From the NCBI RefSeq assembly GCF_010384365.1, contig NZ_CP048397.1, positions 3,534,001 through 3,598,000 of the forward strand: 64,000 nucleotides of DNA, read 5' to 3'. Below are positions 52,479 to 63,924 of the stretch, one piece after another. This stretch comes from Streptomyces sp. S4.7. Its GTDB lineage: Bacteria > Actinomycetota > Actinomycetes > Streptomycetales > Streptomycetaceae. Position 1 is the stretch's first letter, and each line of letters opens with the position of its first letter. The position numbers were made by a program, and so were the translations under genes. A model generated the notes under the pieces. The model was not told the DNA's origin. It saw nothing but the letters and a program-made list of their open reading frames with translations, and searched no databases.

Positions 52479-53225
52479 TCAGATGATGCCGCCATTGGCG
52501 CGCAGCACCTGGCCGTTGACCCAGCGGGCCGGTCCGGCGAGGAAGGACACGACCTCGGCTATGTCCTCCGGGCGCCCGAGCCGCTCCAAAGGCGGCTGCG
52601 CGGCCAGCTTCGAGACGGTCTCCTCGTCCTTGCCGTCCAGGAACAGAGCGGTGGCGGTCGGTCCGGGCGCGACCGCGTTGACGGTGATGTCGCGGCCGCG
52701 CAGCTCCCTCGCCAGGATCAGGGTCATCGCCTCGACGGCGCCCTTGCTGGCCGCGTACGCCGTGTATCCCGGGAAGGACAGGCCCAGCACCGAGCTGGAG
52801 AAGTTGATGATCGCCCCGCCGCTCCGCAGCCGGCGCGCGGCCTGCTGGTCGACCACGAACGTGCCGCGGATGTTGGTGCGGTGCATACGGTCCAGCGCGT
52901 CCAGCTCCGTATCGACCAGCGGCGTGACCGACATGACGCCCGCCGCGTGCACGAGGACGTCGACGCCGCCGTAAGCCTCCTCCGCCGCGTCGAAGAGCGC
53001 CGAAACCGCGACCTCGTCGGCCACGTCGGCGCGGAAGGCCATGGCCGTCCCGCCCGCTCCGGTGATCGCGGCCACCGCCGCCTCCGCCTCGGTCCGATTC
53101 CCCGCGTAGTTGACGACGACGGCATGTCCGTCCGCCGCCAGGCGCTCCGCGCTCTCCCGGCCGATCCCGCGGGACCCTCCGGTGACGATCACCACGCGAC
53201 GCGCTGTGCTCGGCTGCTCAGTCAT
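52479..53225 (-). CDS. Short-chain dehydrogenase/reductase
   Basis: The 248-residue classical SDR starts at ATG 53225 behind GGAGGGA. The cofactor motif is T-G-G-S-R-G-I-G, followed by N-Y-A-G-N-R, which suggests NADPH use. H-A-A-G-V is the N-A-G motif. The catalytic Ser is in N-F-S-S-S, with Y-A-A-S-K (YxxxK). The end G-Q-V-L-R-A-N-G-G-I is typical. The substrate is unknown. Confidence 0.93.
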   Translation of the reverse strand: MTEQPSTARRVVIVTGGSRGIGRESAERLAADGHAVVVNYAGNRTEAEAAVAAITGAGGTAMAFRADVADEVAVSALFDAAEEAYGGVDVLVHAAGVMSVTPLVDTELDALDRMHRTNIRGTFVVDQQAARRLRSGGAIINFSSSVLGLSFPGYTAYAASKGAVEAMTLILARELRGRDITVNAVAPGPTATALFLDGKDEETVSKLAAQPPLERLGRPEDIAEVVSFLAGPARWVNGQVLRANGGII

Positions 53226-53450
53226 GACGTTGTTCCCTCCACCCATGGGGATCTCAGCCGGGACCACGATGTGAACTCCCCGACGACATCAACGCTAACA
53301 TGTTCGAGTTAGCGACGCTACCCTGATCCGTAGCATCGCTACGTCTCGCGACTCCGGTGCGGGCCCGGGGCCCGGCTCCGGCGTCGGGCCCGACGCCGAT
53401 CGCGGAGCCGACGGAGCCGACGGAGTGATTCAAAGAAAGTTCCCGCGAGC

Positions 53451-53480
53451 TGTAGAGAACCCGTCATCGGCTCCGACGTC
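53451..53480 (+). promoter_or_regulatory. Candidate ECF-type promoter of the DGPF/sigma pair
   Basis: TGTAGA (53451-53456), 17 bp, then CGACGTC (53474-53480) resemble the -35 and -10 elements of ECF42-type promoters (TGTCGA and CGA-containing -10). It lies 80 bp before the DGPF gene. The rest of 53226-53559 holds no gene. Confidence 0.4.
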
Positions 53481-53559
53481 CCCTGTGAGAGTCGCCCACA
53501 AGGGGTGACCACGCAGCAGCCGGCAGACAGTCGGCAGCTGAGGGCAGAAGGAGTACGTC

Positions 53560-53976
53560 ATGAAGTATCTGGTGATGGTCCAGGGTTCGCAGGCCGACTA
53601 CGACGCGATGAACGGCAAGGCGTCCGAGCACAGCGCGGCCTGGAGCGAGAAGGACCTGCAAGCGATGTTCGCCTTCATGGGCGAGATCAACAACGACCTC
53701 GCCGAATCCGGCGAGCTGGTGGACGCGAACGGTCTGGCCGCGCCCTCCCAGACCCGTCTCGTCGGCGCTGACAAGGACGGGAAGCCGGTGATCACGGACG
53801 GCCCGTACGGCGAGACGAAGGAACTCCTCGCCGGATACTGGGTGCTCGACTGCGCCGGCCTGGAGCGGGTCACCGAGATCGCCGCCCGCGTCGCGACGTG
53901 CCCCCAGCCCGAGGGCGTCCCGGTGTACCCGGTGGTCATCCGGCCCATCCCGGACGGTCCGGGCGTCGATGGCTGA
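53560..53976 (+). CDS. DGPF-domain (YCII-related) protein
   Basis: The 138-residue protein has the YCII/DGPF signature: M-K-Y-L-V-M-V-Q-G at the start and D-G-P-Y-G-E-T-K-E-L-L-A-G-Y-W-V-L-D in the middle. Start ATG 53560 follows AAGGAG. DGPF proteins are the standard partners and usual targets of ECF42 sigma factors; the biochemical role is not established. The sigma gene starts 6 bp after its stop. Confidence 0.92.
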   Translation: MKYLVMVQGSQADYDAMNGKASEHSAAWSEKDLQAMFAFMGEINNDLAESGELVDANGLAAPSQTRLVGADKDGKPVITDGPYGETKELLAGYWVLDCAGLERVTEIAARVATCPQPEGVPVYPVVIRPIPDGPGVDG

Positions 53977-53982
53977 GACACC

Positions 53983-55290
53983 GTGCGCGCTCCGGCACGA
54001 CGGGGTGTAATACGCGGTGTGAAAGACGGTACGAAGAACGGTCCGGGCCCACCGGCCCGCCCCGCCACGACCGAGGACCTGCTGCGCCTGCACGCGCCGC
54101 AGGTCCTCGGCGCGCTCGTCCGCCGGTACGGCCACTTCGACCTCGCCGAGGACGCCGTACAGGAGGCCTTCATCGCCGCCAGCCAGCAGTGGCCGGCCGC
54201 CGGGCCGCCCGACAACCCCCGCGGCTGGCTGATCAAGACCGCCTCCCGCCGGCTCGTGGACCAGCTCCGCAGCGAGGAGGCGCGGCGCAGACGCGAGGAG
54301 AACGCAGCCGCGCTGGCCCCCAGGGACACCTTCACCGCGCCACCGCCCGGCGAGAGCCGCGCCCCCTCGGAGGACGACACCCTCACGCTCCTCTTCCTCT
54401 GCTGCCATCCCGAACTGCCCGCCGCCGGCCGTACCGCACTCACCCTGCGCGCCGTCGGTGGTCTGACCACCGCCGAGATCGCCCGCGCGCACCTGGTGCC
54501 CGAGGCGACGATGGCGCAGCGCATCAGCAGGGCGAAGCAGAAGATCAAGGGCGTGCCCTTCCGGCAGCCGGGTCCGGAGGACCGCGACCGCAGGCTCGCC
54601 ACCGTGCTCCAGGTGCTCTATCTGATCTTCAACGAGGGTCATACGGCGACCTCCGGCAGCGAGTTGCACCGCGCCGACCTCGCGCACGAGGCGATCCGGC
54701 TGACCCGCGCGGTACGGCGGCTGCTGCCGGCGGACGGCGCGGTGACCGGTCTGCTCGCGCTGATGCTGCTCACGGAGGCGCGGAGCGCGGCACGTACGGG
54801 ACCGCACGGCGAACTCGTCCCGCTGGACGAGCAGGACCGCACCCGCTGGGACCGCGCCGCGATCGCCGAGGGTACGGCGCTGGTCGAGGAGTCACTGTCC
54901 CAAGGACCGGCCGGGCCCTACCAGTTGCAGGCGGCGATCGCCGCGCTGCACGACGAGGCGGCGAGCGCCGAGGAGACCGACTGGCTCCAGATCGTGGCCC
55001 TGTACGACGAGTTGGTACGCCGGGCCCCCGGGCCGGAGCCGATGGCCGAGCTGAGCAGGGCGGTGGCCGTCGCGATGGCGCACGGCCCGGAGGCCGGGCT
55101 CGCGGAACTCAAGGGACTTGAGAAGGAGTTGTCGGGAAACCACCGGCTCGACGCGGTGCGGGCGCATCTGCTGGAGAAGGCCGGCGATACGGAAGGTGCC
55201 CTGGCCGCCTACCGGGCGGCGGCCAACCGCACGCTCAGCGTGCCCGAGAGCCGCTACCTGATGATGCGGGCGGCACGCCTGCGCGCCTGA
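53983..55290 (+). CDS. ECF42-type RNA polymerase sigma factor
   Basis: It has 435 residues from GTG 53983; GTG 54019 is an alternative start. Region 2 (Y-G-H-F-D-L-A-E-D-A-V-Q-E-A-F-I-A-A) and region 4 (T-A-E-I-A-R-A-H-L-V-P-E-A-T-M-A-Q-R-I-S-R-A-K) lie in the first ~190 residues. A long C-terminal TPR-like extension follows (L-Q-V-L-Y-L-I-F-N-E-G-H, later L-Q-A-A-I-A-A-L-H-D-E-A), characteristic of ECF42. No anti-sigma factor is adjacent; the extension itself is thought to regulate this group. Confidence 0.92.
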   Translation: MRAPARRGVIRGVKDGTKNGPGPPARPATTEDLLRLHAPQVLGALVRRYGHFDLAEDAVQEAFIAASQQWPAAGPPDNPRGWLIKTASRRLVDQLRSEEARRRREENAAALAPRDTFTAPPPGESRAPSEDDTLTLLFLCCHPELPAAGRTALTLRAVGGLTTAEIARAHLVPEATMAQRISRAKQKIKGVPFRQPGPEDRDRRLATVLQVLYLIFNEGHTATSGSELHRADLAHEAIRLTRAVRRLLPADGAVTGLLALMLLTEARSAARTGPHGELVPLDEQDRTRWDRAAIAEGTALVEESLSQGPAGPYQLQAAIAALHDEAASAEETDWLQIVALYDELVRRAPGPEPMAELSRAVAVAMAHGPEAGLAELKGLEKELSGNHRLDAVRAHLLEKAGDTEGALAAYRAAANRTLSVPESRYLMMRAARLRA

Positions 55291-55361
55291 CGCCGAATCA
55301 GCGACGCACTGATTCAGCGAGCCGGCGGCTGGGCGGGTCAGCCGGTCTACCGCTCAACCGC

Positions 55362-57638
55362 TCAACCGCTCAGGCTGCCGACCGTCCCCAGTTGCTTCCA
55401 CTCGCCCTTCTCACGGACATCGATCCACACCGGCCGGCTCACCGCCTGGTGGTCCTTGAAGCGGTACCGGCCGAGCACTCCCTCGACGTCGACGCCCCCC
55501 ACGGCCTCCCGGAGCGAGGCCCGCGCCACCCCTGGATCGGTGTCCGTCGTCCCGTCCGGCTCCGGCAGGGCCCCGTCGTCCATCACCTTCCCGATCCCGG
55601 CGGCGAGTACGAGCGCGCCGTCGTACAGCTCGGCCCCGCCCCGCGCCTGGAACATCTTCCGCAGCGCGGCAGGACTCGAACAGACCTTCGGGAACGGTCC
55701 GCAGTCGGCCTTCGGCTGCCGCTCGTCGTGGAAGGACCGGAAGCGCAGCGTGCCGTCCGGCACCAACTTGTCTTCCCTGTCGGTGTATTCGTGGTCCTCA
55801 TCGGTGTCGCAGGACGCCTCGTAGTCCTCCTGCACCACCATCAACTGCCCGGACTTCTCCAGGGCGTCGACCCAGCCCTCGCGTTGCCGGGCGTTGGGGA
55901 GCGTGACGGTGTCCGGCCGCTGCTTGCCGACGTCGCGGGCGACGTCCTCCTCGTCCATGTCCTCGGGGTAGTCCACCGCCTCGACGGCGTCGATACCGGC
56001 TTCGCGCAGCCCTTGCCCGAGCGTGCGGCGGTGCGGATCGTCCTCCGCGATGATGTCGTCGTCCCAGTTGAAGTCGGAACCGACGATCACCTTCTGCACG
56101 CCGTACGCGCCCGTCAGATAGCGCCCCTCCTGCCTGCCCATGTCGAACTTCGACGGCATCGTGCCGAACGCGAAGTCCGGGCCCGAGCTCCCGTTGCAGG
56201 TGTCGACGGCGGCCATGTCCCGGTCGAACTCCGTCTCGACGCCGTCGACGCTGTTGACATCACCGACCAGCGCGATCATCCCCGGGTACTTCTTCAGCAT
56301 CTCGGTGGCCGGGGTCTCCCGGTCGTCCTTCACCGGGACGACGCGCACCGGCAGCTTCCCGCCCGACGCGCGCGCCGCGTCCTTGAACGCGGCCTCGACG
56401 ATCGCCGCGCGCTCCTCCCCGTGCCGCTCGTCGAGGGACCAGTCGTACGGGACGCCGACGACGTACTGGTCCGCAACCGCCGCACTGGGTCCGTCGGCCG
56501 GAACGGACCCACCGGACGAAGACGACGAGGACGACGACGAGGAGATCACGAGCCCGGTCGGTATACCGAGCACGACGAGCGCCACGGCGGCCGCGACAAG
56601 GGCGTTGCGTGGACGGCGCCGTACGGGTGCCGGGGGCGGGGTGGAGACCTTCGCGACGAAGTGCGGGCGGGGGGCGGCCGGAGCGGGGGCCGCGACCGGA
56701 GCGGGCGTGGCCGGACGTTCGTCCTCCGGCTCGGGCGCAGCCGCGACCACGGCCACCGCCGCGGCCTCCGGCTCACCGCCGGACTCCTCCCGCGCCCCCT
56801 CCAGCGACGACCGCGCCGACTCCAGCGCTTCCCGCGCCGCACGCGCGTCCGACGGCCGGTCGTCAGGGTCCTTGGCCATCAGCGAGAGGATCAACCGGTC
56901 CATTTCGGGACCGAGTTCGGCCCGCGCACGGCTCGGCCGCAACGGCTCGTCGTTCAGGTGGTTGTACATGATCCCGGCGGCGTGACCGACGAACGGCGGT
57001 CGCCCGACGAGGAGTTCGTAGAGGACGCAGCCCAGCGCATAGAGATCCGTGCGCCCGTCGCCGTTCCGCTGCTGAAAGCGTTCGGGCGCCATGTACAGCA
57101 CGCTGCCGAACGGCGCCTGTCCGGTCCGCGTGAGCTGCGGATCACTGGACCGGGCCTCGGTGTACTTGGCGATGCCGAAGTCCACGACCTTGGCGACACC
57201 CTCGCCGGTGACCATGATGTTGGCCGGCTTGATGTCGCGGTGCACGATGCCGGCCGCGTGCGCGACCTCCAGCCCCCGGCACACGTCGATGGCCCAGCCC
57301 AGCGCGTCCGCCACGGTCGCGCGCCCGCTCTCGGCGAGGACGTCGTGCAGCGTACGGCCGTCCACCAGCGCCATCACCAGGTACGGGCTGTCGCCGTCCG
57401 TACCGTGATCGTGTACGGCGACGATGTGCGGGCTGTCCAGCGAGGCCACGGCCCGCGCCTCCCGCCGGAACCGCGCCAACTGCTCCCGCCGCTCCCCGTC
57501 GCCTCCGGGCGCGAGCAGCAGCTTCACGGCGACCTCCCGCCCCAGCTCCCGGTCCCGCGCCCGCCAGACCTCCCCCATCCCGCCGGCCCCGAGCAACTCC
57601 CCCAACTCATAACGCCCGCTCAGCAACCGCCCCCGCAC
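55362..57638 (-). CDS. Receptor-type Ser/Thr protein kinase with a binding-protein-like sensor domain
   Basis: The 758-residue protein starts at GTG 57638. The N-terminal kinase domain has G-A-G-G-M-G-E-V-W, the V-A-V-K lysine, catalytic H-R-D-I-K-P-A-N and D-F-G, and A-P-E. A Pro/Ala linker, one transmembrane helix (N-A-L-V-A-A-A-V-A-L-V-V-L-G-I, about residue 350) and a poly-Ser stretch follow. The ~350-residue extracellular part reads like a branched-chain amino acid/periplasmic-binding fold (Y-V-V-G-V-P-Y-D-W, M-I-A-L-V-G-D-V-N-S, D-G-A-L-V-L-A-A-G-I). The ligand is unknown. Confidence 0.9.
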   Translation of the reverse strand: MRGRLLSGRYELGELLGAGGMGEVWRARDRELGREVAVKLLLAPGGDGERREQLARFRREARAVASLDSPHIVAVHDHGTDGDSPYLVMALVDGRTLHDVLAESGRATVADALGWAIDVCRGLEVAHAAGIVHRDIKPANIMVTGEGVAKVVDFGIAKYTEARSSDPQLTRTGQAPFGSVLYMAPERFQQRNGDGRTDLYALGCVLYELLVGRPPFVGHAAGIMYNHLNDEPLRPSRARAELGPEMDRLILSLMAKDPDDRPSDARAAREALESARSSLEGAREESGGEPEAAAVAVVAAAPEPEDERPATPAPVAAPAPAAPRPHFVAKVSTPPPAPVRRRPRNALVAAAVALVVLGIPTGLVISSSSSSSSSSGGSVPADGPSAAVADQYVVGVPYDWSLDERHGEERAAIVEAAFKDAARASGGKLPVRVVPVKDDRETPATEMLKKYPGMIALVGDVNSVDGVETEFDRDMAAVDTCNGSSGPDFAFGTMPSKFDMGRQEGRYLTGAYGVQKVIVGSDFNWDDDIIAEDDPHRRTLGQGLREAGIDAVEAVDYPEDMDEEDVARDVGKQRPDTVTLPNARQREGWVDALEKSGQLMVVQEDYEASCDTDEDHEYTDREDKLVPDGTLRFRSFHDERQPKADCGPFPKVCSSPAALRKMFQARGGAELYDGALVLAAGIGKVMDDGALPEPDGTTDTDPGVARASLREAVGGVDVEGVLGRYRFKDHQAVSRPVWIDVREKGEWKQLGTVGSLSG

Positions 57639-57738
57639 GATGCCACTCCCCCTCCACAGACCTGGGGGCGAGGGTATCTCCCGGCCCGGACCGAGACCCG
57701 GGGCGGGCCGCCGTCTCAGCGGGAGGAGTAGGAGGAGG

Positions 57739-60129
<2,391 letters not shown>

Positions 60130-60180
60130 TTAGGGCGTGGCCTCCGTGAAATCAACCGCCTCCCGGTCCACCATCTGCCC

Positions 60181-60795
60181 ATGAGCACCACGATTCGGAT
60201 CGCACAGCAGCCCGAGGCCGACGAACTCCTCGGCCGCAGCCCACTGGCCGCGCTGGTCGGCATGCTGCTGGACCAGCAGGTGCCCATGGAATGGGCCTTC
60301 TCGGGGCCGTACGCCATCGCCGTACGCATGGGGGGTGACGATCTGGACGCACGCGCGATCGCGACGTACGACCCCGCGGCGTTCGCCGCGCTGCTCTCGG
60401 AGAAGCCCGCCGTGCACCGCTACCCGGGGTCCATGGCCAAGCGCGTGCAGCAGCTCTGCCAGTTCCTGGTCGCGCACTACGACGGCGACGCCGCCGCGGT
60501 GTGGAAAGACGCCGCCACCGGCGCCCAGCTGTTCAAGCGGCTGACCGAGCTCCCCGGCTACGGCAAGCAGAAGTCGCAGATCTTCCTGGCCCTGCTCGGC
60601 AAGCAGTACGGCGTACGGCCCGAGGGATGGCGCGAGGCGGCAGGCGCGTACGGCGACGAGGGCTCGTACCGCTCGGCGGCGGACATCACGGGGCCCGAGA
60701 CCCTGGCCAAGGTCCGCGCGCACAAGCAGGAGGCCAAGCGTGCCGCCAAGGCGGCGAAGACGGCCATGAGCCCCCCGAGCCGCGCGAAGGGCTGA
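60181..60795 (+). CDS. HhH-GPD-type base-excision DNA repair protein
   Basis: The 204-residue protein starts at ATG 60181. It has the segment L-V-G-M-L-L-D-Q-Q-V-P-M-E-W-A-F typical of this actinobacterial glycosylase group and a helix-hairpin-helix (L-T-E-L-P-G-Y-G-K-Q-K-S-Q-I-F). It ends in a Lys/Ala-rich tail. It probably removes damaged bases; the lesion is unknown. It is divergent from geosmin synthase. Confidence 0.87.
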   Translation: MSTTIRIAQQPEADELLGRSPLAALVGMLLDQQVPMEWAFSGPYAIAVRMGGDDLDARAIATYDPAAFAALLSEKPAVHRYPGSMAKRVQQLCQFLVAHYDGDAAAVWKDAATGAQLFKRLTELPGYGKQKSQIFLALLGKQYGVRPEGWREAAGAYGDEGSYRSAADITGPETLAKVRAHKQEAKRAAKAAKTAMSPPSRAKG

Positions 60796-60916
60796 GTGGA
60801 CGCGAGCGCGAGTGCAGGACTTGTGGCACATCTGTTCCCCTGGGGCACCCCTGGTCGCTAACTTTCCTTAGCTTCACTCCGCACCGCTCGCATTCGTTCG
60901 CATCGGAAGGACCCCT

Positions 60917-62491
60917 GTGAACGCAACGTCCCGCAGACTCATGGCAGTCGCAGCCGCCACCGCGCTCGCGGCCCCGCTTCTGCTGTCCGCATCCTCCGCC
61001 TCCGCCCACAACAGGCCCGACCCGGCGAAGGACGCGTCAAAGCTTTCCAAGAAGCTCGTCAAGGAGGCGTCCGGCAAGGACGCGTACAAGCACCTGAAGA
61101 AGTTCCAGGACATCGCCGACTCCGCCGGCGGCCACCGCGCGGCGGGCTCGCTCGGCCATGACGCCTCCGCCGCGTACGTGTACAGCCTCCTGAAGAAGGC
61201 CGGCTACGACGTCTCGTACGACAGCTTCGAGTTCACGTACATCGAGACGCAGGCCGAGACGCTGAAGGTCACCGCGCCGACGCCGCGCGACTCCCAGATC
61301 ACGGCCATGTCGTACACGAAGTCGACGCCCGAGGGCGGTATCGAGGCCGGCCTCGCCGTCGTGCCGGTCGACGCGACCACCGGCTGCGAGGCCACCGACT
61401 ACGCCGCCGGAGCCTTCACCGGCAAGATCGCGCTCATCCAGCGCGGCGGCTGCGACTTCGCCACGAAGCAGCAGATGGCGGCCGGCGCGGGAGCGGTCGC
61501 CGCGATCGTCTCGAACAACACCGAGGGCGCCCTCAGCGGCACCCTGGGCGACCCGGCCGCGGCCAGGATCCCCACCGGCGGCATCACGCAGGCCGAGGGC
61601 GCGAAGCTCGCCGCCGAGGCCGCCGCGGGCCCCGTGACGGTCTCCCTGGACATCCGTCAGCTCCAGGAGGAGCGCACCACCCGCAACGTCATCGCCGAGA
61701 CCAAGGGCGGCGACACGGCCAACACGGTGATGCTCGGCTCCCACCTGGACTCCGTCACCGAGGGCGCGGGCATCAACGACAACGCGTCCGGCTCCGCCGG
61801 TCTGCTCGAAGTCGCCCTGGACCTCGCCAAGTCCCGCGAGAAGACCGCCAACAAGGTCCGCTTCGCCTGGTGGTCGGCCGAGGAGCTGGGGCTGCTCGGC
61901 GCCGAGGACTACGTCAAGGGCCTCAGCCCCGAGCAGGCCGAACAGATCAAGCTCTATCTGAACTTCGACATGATCGCCTCGCCCAACTTCGGCCAGTTCG
62001 TCTACGACGGCGACGACTCGGACGCCGTCGGCGAGGGCCCCGGGCCGGAGGGCTCGGCGCAGTTGGAGAAGGGCATCACCGACTTCCTCGACAGCAAGGA
62101 CCACCCACACGAGGGCACCGACTTCACCGGCCGCTCCGACTACGGGCCGTTCATCGAGGTCGGCATCCCCTCCGGGGGGACCTTCACCGGCGCCGAGGGC
62201 ATCAAGACCGAGGCGCAGGCGGCGAAGTTCGGCGGCGAGGCCGGGGTCGCGTACGACCCCTGCTACCACGCGGCCTGCGACGACCTGGACAACATCAACA
62301 AGGAGGCGTTCGACGTCAACATCGACGTCATCGCCGACGCCGTGGGCCAGTACGCCCACGACCTGAGCCCGCTCACCGCGAAGGCCAAGGCCCAGGCCAC
62401 GGCCAAGACGGAGCGCACCACGGGCGGCGACACCGGCGTCGGCGCGTCGAACGCGCACGACCACGAGCACGGGCACGAGACCAGGTCCTGA
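60917..62491 (+). CDS. Secreted M28-family aminopeptidase
   Basis: The 524-residue protein starts at GTG 60917. A Sec signal peptide covers residues 1-30 (A-S-S-A-S-A before the mature H-N-R-P). A PA domain (about residues 135-235, I-A-L-I-Q-R-G-G-C-D-F) is inserted before the M28 zinc core. Ligand motifs are G-S-H-L-D-S-V, I-N-D-N-A-S-G, A-E-E-L-G-L-L-G, N-F-D-M-I-A and Y-H-A-A-C-D. It trims N-terminal residues from peptides outside the cell. Confidence 0.95.
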   Translation: MNATSRRLMAVAAATALAAPLLLSASSASAHNRPDPAKDASKLSKKLVKEASGKDAYKHLKKFQDIADSAGGHRAAGSLGHDASAAYVYSLLKKAGYDVSYDSFEFTYIETQAETLKVTAPTPRDSQITAMSYTKSTPEGGIEAGLAVVPVDATTGCEATDYAAGAFTGKIALIQRGGCDFATKQQMAAGAGAVAAIVSNNTEGALSGTLGDPAAARIPTGGITQAEGAKLAAEAAAGPVTVSLDIRQLQEERTTRNVIAETKGGDTANTVMLGSHLDSVTEGAGINDNASGSAGLLEVALDLAKSREKTANKVRFAWWSAEELGLLGAEDYVKGLSPEQAEQIKLYLNFDMIASPNFGQFVYDGDDSDAVGEGPGPEGSAQLEKGITDFLDSKDHPHEGTDFTGRSDYGPFIEVGIPSGGTFTGAEGIKTEAQAAKFGGEAGVAYDPCYHAACDDLDNINKEAFDVNIDVIADAVGQYAHDLSPLTAKAKAQATAKTERTTGGDTGVGASNAHDHEHGHETRS

Positions 62492-62534
62492 CACCCTGGC
62501 GGTCTGATTCACCCACAGCCTGACAACCACTCAC

Positions 62535-62572
62535 GGCGGGTACCGAGGGAGCGAGTTCCCTCGGTGCCCGCC
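62535..62572 (+). terminator. Terminator of the aminopeptidase gene
   Basis: A 16-bp stem (GGCGGGTACCGAGGGA with TCCCTCGGTGCCCGCC, one T-G pair) with loop GCGAGT begins 44 bp after the stop. Confidence 0.85.
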
Positions 62573-62740
62573 GTTCGCGCTCGGCCTCTCCGGAAGGCGA
62601 TACGGGTCGCGACAAGGGCGTCGACGTCACCGGACGGGACGGTTCCACTCATACGCCACTCCCACTTTGACCCGTATGGATCTCTTTGCACCACCGCGCC
62701 ATGGCTGCGCCCGGAGGCGCTCGCCCGGTAGGCTTTCCGT

Positions 62741-63043
62741 GTGATCTTCAAGCGCATCGGAAATGGGCGACCGTACCCCGACCATGGCCGGGAAAGTACC
62801 CGGCAGTGGGCGGATGTCGCGCCGCGCCCGGTCCGCCTCGACCAGCTCGTCACCACCAAAGGGCAACTGGATCTGGAGACGCTGCTCGCCGAGGACTCGA
62901 CCTTCTACGGAGACCTCTTCGCGCATGTCGTCAAATGGCAGGGCGACCTCTATCTGGAGGACGGCCTCCACCGCGCGGTCCGCGCCGCTCTCCAGCAGCG
63001 GCAGGTGCTGCACGCGCGCGTGCTCGAACTGGACCTGGGCTGA
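62741..63043 (+). CDS. Conserved small protein, possibly antitoxin-like
   Basis: It has 100 residues from GTG 62741. The segment D-S-T-F-Y-G-D-L-F-A-H-V-V-K-W-Q-G-D-L-Y-L is conserved in Streptomyces proteins sometimes labelled VapB-like. No toxin gene is adjacent, so that label is doubtful. It precedes a LytR_C gene. Confidence 0.7.
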   Translation: MIFKRIGNGRPYPDHGRESTRQWADVAPRPVRLDQLVTTKGQLDLETLLAEDSTFYGDLFAHVVKWQGDLYLEDGLHRAVRAALQQRQVLHARVLELDLG

Positions 63044-63218
63044 ACCGACCGGCCACCGGTCGCCAACGCCCCGCCCGCCGACTCGTCGGCCGGGCTGACG
63101 CGCCGACGGGCACTCAACCGACTCGGGACTGAGCCTTTCGGGGGCTTTCCGACGCCCAGAGGCCCGACCTGTTGATCATTTAGTAGGAATCACTACCGGC
63201 GAGCACTACGCTGCGGCC

Positions 63219-63860
63219 ATGAGCATGCTCACCCCCCCTGGCATGGGCGGCAAATATCGCATCACGGGTGCCAAGTACCCCCGCATGCGTCGCCCCCGGA
63301 ACCGCCGCAGGATCGTGCTCGCGGCCATCGCCACAGTCGTCGCCCTCGGCCTCGCCGGCTGGGGGACCGTACAGCTCATCGACGTGTTCACGGCGGACGA
63401 CGGGTCGGCGAAGAAGACGACGACGGCCTCCGGCCGCCAGCCCGACTGCAGACCGTCCCCGTCCGCGGCGCCCGTCAAGACGCTGCCCAAGCCGGCCCAG
63501 ATCACGGTCAACATCTACAACGCGACGCCGCGCGCCGGACTCGCCAAGACCACCGCCGACGAGCTCAAGAAGCGCGGCTTCGTCATCGGCAAGGTGGGCA
63601 ACGCACCGGCGGCCTTCGACAAGAAGATCCCCGGCACCGGGATACTGCTGGGCGCCCCGGCCGCGGCCGACAGCTCCTTCACGGTGCTCGGCGCTCAGCT
63701 GAAGGGCGCGAAGCCCCAGCACGACGAGCGGAAGACGAAGGACGTCGACCTGCTGCTCGGCACGGCCTTCAAGAGCCTGAGCGTGCAGAAGGACGCCGAG
63801 CGGGCCCTGGCCGTCCTCACCAGGCCCTCACCGGGCGGCACCTGCGACCACAAGGGCTAG
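63219..63860 (+). CDS. LytR C-terminal domain membrane protein
   Basis: The 213-residue protein has a basic cytoplasmic N-terminus, one transmembrane helix (about residues 32-52, I-V-L-A-A-I-A-T-V-V-A-L-G-L-A-G) and an extracellular LytR_C domain (I-T-V-N-I-Y-N-A-T-P-R-A-G-L-A, then G-F-V-I-G-K-V-G-N). The catalytic LytR-CpsA-Psr domain is absent. It is probably involved in the cell envelope. Confidence 0.85.
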   Translation: MSMLTPPGMGGKYRITGAKYPRMRRPRNRRRIVLAAIATVVALGLAGWGTVQLIDVFTADDGSAKKTTTASGRQPDCRPSPSAAPVKTLPKPAQITVNIYNATPRAGLAKTTADELKKRGFVIGKVGNAPAAFDKKIPGTGILLGAPAAADSSFTVLGAQLKGAKPQHDERKTKDVDLLLGTAFKSLSVQKDAERALAVLTRPSPGGTCDHKG

Positions 63861-63883
63861 TGAGGCTTCCCTCCGGCCCGGGT

Positions 63884-63918
63884 CCCCAGGTCCTGTCCCG
63901 CCGGGACAGGACCTGGGG
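63884..63918. terminator. Bidirectional terminator between the LytR_C gene and upp
   Basis: A perfect 16-bp stem (CCCCAGGTCCTGTCCC and complement) with loop GCC lies between convergent genes. Confidence 0.88.
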
Positions 63919-63924
63919 CATGTC

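Noticed and set aside
62741..63043. A VapBC toxin-antitoxin pair
   Set aside because: There is no PIN-domain toxin gene next to the small protein; the next gene encodes a LytR_C membrane protein.
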